Part shown: piece after piece, positions 62,379-64,000 of the stretch
How positions within the stretch are numbered: the first letter of the stretch is position 1
How the letters are laid out: every line of letters starts with the position of its first letter
Source: Streptomyces sp. ISL-100
GTDB taxonomy: Bacteria > Actinomycetota > Actinomycetes > Streptomycetales > Streptomycetaceae
Length of the DNA: 64,000 nucleotides
Direction of reading: 5' to 3'
Assembly (NCBI RefSeq): GCF_018614615.1
Contig: NZ_JAGGOK010000076.1
Span: 44,529-108,528, forward strand
The notes under the pieces: model-generated
The model's input: only the letters and a program-made list of their open reading frames with translations
The model's database searches: none
What the model was told of the DNA's origin: nothing
Position numbers and translations under genes: made by a program

Positions 62379-62650
62379 GCGCCCGTCTTCCGGCCGGACC
62401 GCGCCTTGGCCCGGTGCAGCGGAGAGCGTTCCTCCTCGCCCAGGCCGCCCCACACTCCGGTGCGCTGTCCGGAACGCAACGCGTAGGCGAGGCACTGCCG
62501 GGTCACGGAACAGCGCCCGCAAATCTCCTTGGCCGCGGCCTGCTCTTCCAGCGCGGGTCCTTTGACCCCCACGGGGAAGAAGAGTTCCGGGTCGGTGCCG
62601 GCGCAGGCAGCCCTGCGTAACCACCCTTGGTCCAGTGGCAGCCCATCCAT
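62369..62650 (-). CDS. WhiB-like [4Fe-4S] regulator
   Basis: 93 residues from ATG 62650, or 112 from an in-frame ATG at 62707; the shorter agrees with usual WhiB length. Four Cys ligands are in place: Cys16 in RRAACAGTDPELFFP, then Cys44, Cys47 and Cys53 in EICGRCSVTRQCLAYAL. The conserved GVWGGLGEEER turn and a basic C-terminal tail (LHRAKARSGRKTG) follow. WhiB-like proteins are iron-sulfur transcription factors that bind sigma factor region 4 and control development, redox or antibiotic genes in actinobacteria. Convergent with the MFS gene. Confidence 0.88.
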   Translation of the reverse strand: MDGLPLDQGWLRRAACAGTDPELFFPVGVKGPALEEQAAAKEICGRCSVTRQCLAYALRSGQRTGVWGGLGEEERSPLHRAKARSGRKTGAQD

Positions 62651-62802
62651 GAGTCGCCGGGTGCCCTTCCCGTTCCGGGCCAAACGCGGGTGTGGCGGGT
62701 GTGTCATCCACCGGGCAGCAAGGAATGACGGCGGCCGTCAGGGGGACCCGGAGCGTCATGGAGACCCAGTGACGAGGGAGACCCAGCGACGAGGAGAGAG
62801 CG

Positions 62803-63987
62803 ATGCGCGCACTGACCTGGCACGGAAGGCGGGACGTACGGGTGGACACCGTGCCCGACCCGCAGCTGAAAGAGCCGACCGACGTGATCGTACGCGTCAC
62901 CTCGACCGGCATCTGCGGTTCCGACCTGCACCTGTACGAGGTCCTGGGGCCCTATCTGGACCCGGGGGACATCCTCGGACACGAGGCCATGGGCATTGTC
63001 GAGGAAGTCGGCGCCGGAGTCTCCACGCTCGCGCCGGGCGACCGCGTGGTGATCCCCTTCAACGTCTCGTGCCAGCACTGCTTCATGTGCGAACAGGGGC
63101 TGCACTCGCAGTGCGAGACCACCCAGGTCCGGGAGCGCGGCACGGGCGCGGCACTGTTCGGATACACCAAGCTGTACGGCCAAGTCCCCGGCGGCCAGGC
63201 GGAGTTCGTGCGTGTACCGTTCGGTGACAGCCTGCCGATCAAGGTGCCGGAGGGGCCACCCGACGATCGGTACGTCTTTCTCTCCGACGTCCTGCCCACC
63301 GCCTGGCAGGCCGTCGAGTACGCCGCGATACCGCCCGGCGGCACCGTGACCGTACTCGGCCTCGGCCCCATCGGTGACATGGCGGCCCGTATCGCCCTGC
63401 ACCGGGGCGCGAGCCTGGTGGTCGGCGTCGACCTGGTGCCGGAGCGGCTGAGCCGGGCGGGCACGCGCGGCGTCAGGGCGCTCGACCTGCGCAGTTACGG
63501 GAAGGACCTCTCCGACGCCATCCGCGACCTGACCGACGGCCGGGGCACCGACGCCGTGATCGACGCCGTCGGCATGGAGGCCCACGGCGCGCCCGTCGCC
63601 AAGGCGGCGCAGTGGATGACCGGTCTGCTGCCCGACGCCGCCGCGCAGCGGCTGATGGAACACGCGGGAGTCGACCGGCTGCACGCCCTGTACACCGCGA
63701 TCGACGTGGTGCGCCGGGGCGGCACGATCTCCCTGTCCGGCGTGTACGGCGGCATGGCGGACCCGATGCCGATGCTGACCCTCTTCGACAAGCAGATCCA
63801 GCTGCGGATGGGGCAGGCCAACGTCAAGCGCTGGGTGGACGACATCCTGCCGCTGCTCGGCGACGAGGACCCGCTGGGCGTGGAGGGATTCGCCACTCAC
63901 TCCATGCCGCTGGCGAACGCGCCGAGGGCGTACGAGATGTTCCAGGCCAAGGAGGACGGCATGATCAAGACACTGCTGAGGCCCTAG
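62803..63987 (+). CDS. Zinc-dependent alcohol dehydrogenase (formaldehyde/threonine dehydrogenase type)
   Basis: 394 residues, ATG with GAGGAGAG upstream. Medium-chain fold: catalytic zinc ligands Cys in STGICGSDLHLYE and His in LGHEAMGIVEEVG, structural zinc Cys in VSCQHCFMCEQGLHSQCE (four Cys), NAD motif VTVLGLGPIGDMAARIALHRG. A region DVLPTAWQAVEYA and the terminal SMPLANAPRAYEMFQAKED are usual for glutathione-independent formaldehyde dehydrogenase-like enzymes of Streptomyces. The five-membered-ring ADH of PTM clusters is another MDR branch, so I do not link this gene with the tetramate operon. Gene complete; 153 bp after the WhiB start region, divergent. Confidence 0.88.
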   Translation: MRALTWHGRRDVRVDTVPDPQLKEPTDVIVRVTSTGICGSDLHLYEVLGPYLDPGDILGHEAMGIVEEVGAGVSTLAPGDRVVIPFNVSCQHCFMCEQGLHSQCETTQVRERGTGAALFGYTKLYGQVPGGQAEFVRVPFGDSLPIKVPEGPPDDRYVFLSDVLPTAWQAVEYAAIPPGGTVTVLGLGPIGDMAARIALHRGASLVVGVDLVPERLSRAGTRGVRALDLRSYGKDLSDAIRDLTDGRGTDAVIDAVGMEAHGAPVAKAAQWMTGLLPDAAAQRLMEHAGVDRLHALYTAIDVVRRGGTISLSGVYGGMADPMPMLTLFDKQIQLRMGQANVKRWVDDILPLLGDEDPLGVEGFATHSMPLANAPRAYEMFQAKEDGMIKTLLRP

Positions 63988-64000
63988 AAGGCTCGTGAAG

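Noticed and set aside
62803..63987. Zinc alcohol dehydrogenase as the PTM ring-forming ADH
   Set aside because: It resembles glutathione-independent formaldehyde dehydrogenases, is on the opposite strand and separated by MFS and WhiB genes.
1..64000. CRISPR arrays, tRNA or rRNA genes
   Set aside because: No regularly spaced repeats and no cloverleaf or rRNA-like sequence noticed on reading; a dedicated scan (tRNAscan, CRISPR finder) was not possible.

Overview
The window is about 72% G+C outside one insert, with tightly packed genes, many GTG starts, ATGA/GTGA overlaps and rare TTA leucine codons. Together with a WhiB protein, a SpoIIE-type phosphatase, a TPR-type regulator remnant and Tat-exported flavoenzymes, this points to a Streptomyces or close relative, in accessory chromosome.

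Layout. 1-3816: carbohydrate-type ABC importer (truncated at the window edge) with a D-2-hydroxyacid dehydrogenase. 3827-12235: four minus-strand genes for a large HelD-like helicase, a GntR/LacI-type regulator, a TesB thioesterase and a DUF3516 DExH helicase. 12358-18586: an integral membrane protein, a damaged amine oxidase gene, a small secreted protein, a carbonic anhydrase/SulP pair and a small membrane protein gene with a C7-tract frameshift. 18691-22334: asymmetric heterodimeric ABC exporter. 22511-27418: PNGase A-like amidase, cholesterol oxidase, an AhpD/CMD protein and a DapB-like oxidoreductase. 27506-33840: an FAD/Fe-S D-lactate-dehydrogenase-type protein and its MarR gene, divergent from an ABC exporter, then an MltG-like protein.

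33924-39392: a flavoprotein monooxygenase gene is split by a 4,362-bp integrative element. The element encodes a large serine integrase and a few small genes and has lower G+C. Both att junctions can be read; removing the element restores an in-frame 368-codon gene and rebuilds a nearly palindromic attB and a symmetric 22+2+22 attP.

39468-50430: a small hypothetical gene, YjbQ, a truncated regulator, a ferric-iron ABC importer, and divergent from it an adenylation-carrier-membrane acyltransferase fusion. IdeR/DmdR-like iron boxes lie in front of both. A multidomain SpoIIE phosphatase follows.

50450-60814: a two-gene biosynthetic operon, a sterol-desaturase-family hydroxylase and a 3,148-residue iterative-type PKS-NRPS (KS-AT-DH-KR-ACP-C-A-PCP-TE). 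The adenylation domain reads DVGEIGSVDK, an ornithine code. This is the core of a polycyclic tetramate macrolactam (PTM) pathway, but the ring-closing oxidoreductases that normally follow are absent from the window. 61115-63987: frameshifted MFS exporter, WhiB protein and a zinc alcohol dehydrogenase.

How parts work together: the iron block pairs import with a possible aminoacyl/acyl transfer system under iron control; the tetramate operon contains TTA codons and so may depend on bldA; the integrase may switch the monooxygenase gene off and on by excision.
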